Positions 58,701 to 64,000 of a DNA stretch of 64,000 nucleotides are shown here, one piece after another; position 1 is the first letter of the stretch, and every line of letters begins with the position of its first letter. Origin of the DNA: Monarcha castaneiventris obscurior (taxonomy: Eukaryota > Chordata > Aves > Passeriformes > Monarchidae); NCBI GenBank assembly GCA_026261815.1, contig JAMPIT010000566.1, positions 31,893,001 to 31,957,000 on the forward strand, written 5' to 3'. The notes under the pieces are model-generated. The model was not told the origin of the DNA, ran no database searches, and saw only the letters and a program-made list of their open reading frames with translations. The translations under genes and the position numbers were made by a program.

Positions 58701-61700
58701 CTTTCAGGAGATGAATACACACTTGCCATTTCTACAAAGGCTTCACAGAGCTGTAATAAAGAGTGTTCTCACATAGCTGAAGAGCAATTTGAGATTGTCT
58801 ATGAGATCCAAGACTCAGAAGTTAAAATACAGAGACTGTCCCTCAAACAAGACTGACATATAGTCCAAACAACTAATTTTAAAGACAACTTGTAGAATAC
58901 CTTTTTTTTTTTTAAAATATGTAAGAGAAAGAACAAATACACGTGAAGCCTGGTGCAGTGTAATTGCTTGTGTTCAGCTTTAAACCAGTTACCAAAGACT
59001 TGCTTATAAAACCCAATCCAAATACTTATGCAAAAGCAGGCAAACTTTCCATGTGGATAAAATCAAAGCATGACATCAAGTTTTGAGTTGTGCAGCAGTC
59101 ATACATCGGGCAAGTACTGTAAAAAAAATTAAAAATTGGGGTCTATTCTTTCAGACGTACTAGGTTAGTAGGAAAATGAAATCCAAATTAATTAACAAAT
59201 AACAATGGAAAATCCCTGCACTTGTACCACAGCATAAAACACAGACATGAGTCTGCACTGCACTTAGGGGTCTCAATCTCAGATTTCTGTAAGAAAGAAC
59301 AGAAATAAAGGCTTAAGCATGAAGAGTGGTTACCTCTGCAGCCTAAGAAAATCACTGAATTAACCCACGGAGCTAAGTCCAGGAGGGTAAGCAAACCTTA
59401 ACAGTGTGAAGATGCCAGTGCTGTGACTCCCTTAACAAAGCCTCGTGAAGATGTCAGTGACTGCTGCCAAGCTAAATGCCTGGTGGCAAGCAGCAGGCAA
59501 CGGAGATGTCACTCAGCTGTTGGGTTACACACAGTTCTCTGTCCAGCCTGGCTGTTTCCAGCTGGACCACTGCAGTTACAGCCACTGCTGAGAATCAAAG
59601 GTAATAAACAGCCCAGATCCAGAACATACACCGATGGCTAACATACAGCTGGAACACAAAGGAAAAAAAAAATCCCTCAGAAAGTGAATAGATGGTTCTA
59701 TATGGCTTTTCCAGTAGTTAGGTCTCATCAAGTTCTAGTACCAAAGAGAGCTCAGATTGCAGAGATGTGAAGTCTACCAAAGAAAAAAGCCTGGAGAACT
59801 ATAATGAAAGTCAAAATGAAAGAAAAAGTTGATGTGTTCTTAAGCAGGTGGGAGTTCCATTTCTGCTTATGAAAGGCAGTCAACAGCGCAGAAGGAAATA
59901 AGTAATTTTAAAAAGCACTGGACTTCATTTATCTAATTGAAGGGCCTTAGTAACATTTTCCTGGATGTAAGAAACTTGTATTAAAAAAAAATCTGGGGAA
60001 AATAATTCAAAACTCTTGACAGACAAAATACAGGAATGCCAACCATGCCAAAGACTTCTGAGGAAAGGCAATATAAATTACAACAAAATAGAATACATTT
60101 GAAACTAAGCTGGAAGCAATGTCTCCTCTTGCATCCCTCTCCTGTGAGGCTGCCTGAAGCAGCACCATGCTTTTGGCAAGCCAGAAAGATATGCTGACCA
60201 ACTAGAGCTCATTTAGACTACAGTAGAAAGAGCACAGAAATACAGACAATGAAAGCAAAGACTTCCTAGCATCTCCCCCAGAAGGAGCTTTCATCAGGGA
60301 AGTGTTCAGAGCTCCAGTTCCAATGGCTGTCTTCAGCTTCTACTCCAGCTCCACAATTTTACAGCATAGTTTTCTACAAGTGTTCTGCATGGCAAGTTTC
60401 AAATGCTTTAACTTTACAATGAGGCAGCAAAACAAGGCTTTGAGTTACCCAGTATCCATATATTTTTCTCTTCATCAGGGGCAAGATCCTCACATACATG
60501 ACTAATACATGAAGCCTATAACAGTATTTCAAATGCTCCTCCAGAATTTTAAGGGCTACGTTTTTGATTTTGGCACACATAACCACCTTTTCTTCCTCCC
60601 TCTGTCCATCACAACTGAGAGGAGATTCTCAGCTATCATGCCTCTGCCTTGTAGTGCAGGAACATAATATGCTCAAGTCTTTTGTCTTTGTTGCCTTAAT
60701 TCTGCACCTTGAAGACAATCCAACACACTTTTGCTGTGAACCCACTTCACCAGTACTGTTGTCAAAGCCTACTGCCATCTCGGAAAACTAACTAGAGCTT
60801 CTGAATACTTGGACATACTGAAATAGCATCCTAGATATTTATGTCACACTTGCCAGCACTCAAGTAGAAGTGCCTCTTGTACTTGCAGAAGAGCTATTTC
60901 TGCCAGCATTTAGAAGGCAGCAAAGGTATCATTATAATATACTCCTGTTAATACAGCTGCCTCACCTCAAAACACAAGAGCTTGAGGCAAGACTGGTATT
61001 GGGGGGCTACCTGTTGATTTTTTTTTCTCTATCTATAAATAAACGTCATTGAGTTCAGCCTTGACACAAACTTATCTTTTTGCTCCACAAAGTCAGATTT
61101 AATCAGACAATCCTCTCTTAACTTTACATCCAGTTCTGATTTTCAAAATTGCCCTCCCACTCTTCGCATAGACTTCAGCATCCCACCTACAATCTCATCT
61201 ATTCAGTGCTCGTTTTGTTCTTCAGTCTTGGCTTCAGTCCAGTCTTTTCACAAAGCGTGGAAAAAAGCAGGAAAATAAAAAGAAGTGCAAAACCCTACAG
61301 CTCCCCAAAAAGAAACCAGGGGCACTCATTATAGAAGGGTACCTCGCACTGTGCTGTGTGCTGGGGCTATACGTGGGGAGGGACAAGGATGAAGAATCCT
61401 CCTGGAATGTCACACAGGATTCCATGTGTAAACCATGTAAACCAGATGTATGTACACATGCAGAAAACACATATGTGTGCATATTCATATGTACATGAAG
61501 AAAATGCGTACAATTATATACGTGTTTTTATTGAACTGTAAACCATGTGAGCATTGTTGGAACCACTGTGAGGAATCCATACTAATTTACAGAGTCATGC
61601 AATAGGTATTCAGTTTGATAGCGAATGCACAACCACCCCAGTGCTACAGACTGCTACAGACTCCTCCAGCTCAAGGTTTCAGGGCCAGGAACCAAGTTAC

Positions 61701-64000
61701 CCAAGATCAGACTGGAGTTCGCAATAGAGCTAAACCCCACCTTGGGAGCACCGTTACCTGTTCATCTCAGTATCCCGGGTTGAAAAACCGGCCCCATCAG
61801 CCCGAGGCTCTGCCATACATTGCTCCTAGAACCACTCATGGATTGTTGGGCAGCTGTGTGTCAACATTTTGAAAAGCTTCACCTAACTCAACAGTCAAAA
61901 TGTTGACGTACAAGAAAGCTTCAAAATAGTGATTGGTATGAGGTACTGAAATTCATTGTTTGAAGCTTCAGCACCTTGTAAGTCATGACGACTGTAGCTG
62001 TTTCCCCAAGAAAGAAAACTCCCATTCCAGTGTAATTAAACTATACTTTGGGAAAGATCCTGGACCAGTTCTGTCATGCAGCGCTGGACTGCCTGTTGAA
62101 TTGCAAATATAGTTTCTGTTCGCACATAAGACACTAGTCATGAAATCCTCAGTTAAAACACTAACGAAAGGGTCCCCAATTAATCATTGTATTCTTTGCA
62201 ACAGCAGATATCCTCATTAGGAAAGCAGCAGGACATTAACAAGTCCCACGTTGAGAGTGTCCAATTAACTCATCGACTAAATATGTGCCAAGCAACTTCT
62301 CCGGTCTAGCTTTTCCAGTCCCCTCTTTCCAGCTGCAGCGATTGGGATCCCAGTCATGTCCAAAGCAGTGGTTCTTTCACGCTTTGCAAAGCCTTTGAGA
62401 GCGCCGCTGGTGAACAACAAACAACGGCCACTCGAGTGTTTCACAGGTCTTTCACTTGAGCCCATAAAAAGCTAAGTGTGCACTCAACGAGTTCAGCACA
62501 ATCAAGAAAAAAACCCCACCCCTCTACCTTTATAAACAGGGAATGACTTAACCTGCTAACAACGAGTGTGGTTGGAGCTCCGTCTGGATCATGTCACGCC
62601 TCGATTTTTGCCGAACCTCAGCAGTGGGTGATCCTGCATACAAAGTGAGCTCTGAGACAAAAGTGCCATAGGGTGAGTTAAGGACAAAGTAGCAGCTTTC
62701 AGCCTGGATTCCCAGATAGGCTGTCAAGTAAAATCCCTTGCCAGGGCAGGATTACTCCCCAGAGTATACATTTCCAACACTTTGTCTCGCCTAATTTTCT
62801 AAGTGTCTCAAGCTTGGAGCCTTTCAGTGTTTCAGAAGAGTCATTCTGTGGCCCGGCAGGTTTTGAAGGCTTGGCACAAAGGAGGGCTTGCACAATGGCC
62901 AGGGGCCCGCTGCAGCCAGTGCAGAAGGAGCGGCTTCTCCAGAAGGAGCAGGGTGTCCCTGTCTCTGAAATGGCCTCCAGTCCTGCTGCCTGAAAACCAC
63001 CCTGGTTATATCCCCATTTCTGTTTCTTTCCAAACATGACATTCACTTGTTTTAAACAGCTGAAAGGCATCATTTCTGCACTTCGTCATGACTCAGAGTG
63101 AAATTCATTTAGCATCTACTTTTCTTCATCTGTTCCTCATATCATTCCCATCCCATTTTATTTCTGCTCTGGTTTTCAGCACATTTGTAACCATTTCTCT
63201 TGTACTCAGAGCTTCCCAAGTGTAAACACTAAGCATTCTCATTATGTGTTTCCTCTGGAGACCCTGACATTCGTTATTGAAAATGCCCCAGGCATTTTTG
63301 ATTTTAGTAGTACTACAGACATCTTCCATATATATCACTACTACTGATTCCTGAAGTACAGTTATCTGCTCCACCTTTCGGCACCATTTGGAGAGGAAAA
63401 GAAAGGACCTAAGGAACCAGGGAAAGGGAGAAAGGATGGATATATTGAAAAAAAATCCCTAAAATTAAAACAATGAGAAAAGCACAAGGCAGAAACAACA
63501 CCCAAGGCTCTGGCTAAGGTTCTTTCTTTGGTCTGTAAGAAGAACTCTGAGTGAAAAAAACTTTACTACATCAAGTGTGCTCTCACTGTCCTGGAGGTGA
63601 CCAAAGGCATGTCGTTCAACATGGGACAGAGCTCCTCTCATTGCAGCTCAGAAACTTGCCCACAGGTTGCAGAAAAAGACCACAGCTTCTCATGCCCAAC
63701 CAAAACCACCCAGCCCAACTTGCCTGCTTACAAGTTTATTAGTACAGGGAAGAAACTGAAGACCAGCCACAGCTTTAGAAGTACTTATAAGCACTTAATT
63801 CCAGCCATGGTCCTCAGAAACTAGTTGTGTGTTCGAGTGTACCAGATACTTCTACTGCAGACAGAACATCACCAGATTGCAAAAGCAATCAAAAGCCCAT
63901 TTTCTTTGTTTAATTTGCCATTAGTACACTGCAGGTTTATAGAGCCAAACAAACAACTATAACTAAATTTTCACTGCCATTTCAAACTGTTTCCAAGCAA
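55721..64000. other. 5' flank of GPM6B, no gene recognised
   Basis: Sequence of 8.3 kb with only short frames (the longest is 124 codons on the minus strand, 62699-63073) that overlap frames on the other strand and show no domain. No exon of GEMIN8, the next gene upstream of GPM6B in mammals, was recognised. A perfect 13-bp inverted repeat at 61860-61907 is the only structured element noted. Upstream non-coding GPM6B exons cannot be excluded. Confidence 0.5.

Noticed and set aside
1..64000. CRISPR array, phage, plasmid or defence system
   Set aside because: The window is spliced vertebrate DNA. No direct-repeat array or prokaryotic gene organisation is present.

Overview
The window is vertebrate genomic DNA, almost certainly from a bird. 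Two recognisable multi-exon genes lie tail to tail: the 3' part of OFD1 on the plus strand and GPM6B on the minus strand. This is the OFD1-GPM6B order known from amniotes (Xp22 in human). Small introns, fragments of CR1-type LINEs and the absence of SINEs or L1 support an avian source. The species cannot be named from the sequence.

Positions 1-22,100 hold OFD1. Fifteen coding exons (1529-21952) encode the last 741 residues of the centriole/basal-body protein. They cover the central coiled coil, a Ser/Pro-rich middle with an RRLS motif, a second charged helix and the conserved acidic end. The 5' exons lie left of the window. One splice junction is irregular: the exon ending at 5031 looks one A short in a homopolymer, and the frame holds only if the second of two tandem acceptor AGs is used.

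Positions 22,100-22,520 are the short intergenic space between the convergent poly(A) signals.

Positions 22,520 to about 55,200 (minus strand) hold GPM6B, a four-pass PLP-family membrane glycoprotein of neurons and glia. All conserved coding exons are visible: a first exon with a [16 protein letters not shown] N-terminus, an optional 40-codon cassette, six core exons and two alternative C-terminal exons. The alternatives are one ending DCCTKF and one ending QLNSYT. Combinations predict proteins of 265, 288, 305 and 328 residues. The large first introns contain a CR1 fragment, short simple repeats and several non-coding stretches that may be regulatory. A moderately GC-rich segment at 55.0-55.45 kb is the likely promoter.

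Positions 55,450-64,000 are 5' flank or further upstream sequence. No gene was recognised there. The window holds no CRISPR, prokaryotic, plasmid or viral system, and no tRNA or rRNA was recognised. Most open reading frames outside the listed exons look like chance frames in introns, UTRs or repeats. The genes act separately: OFD1 in centrosomes and cilia, GPM6B at the neural plasma membrane. Their shared feature here is close convergent 3' ends.
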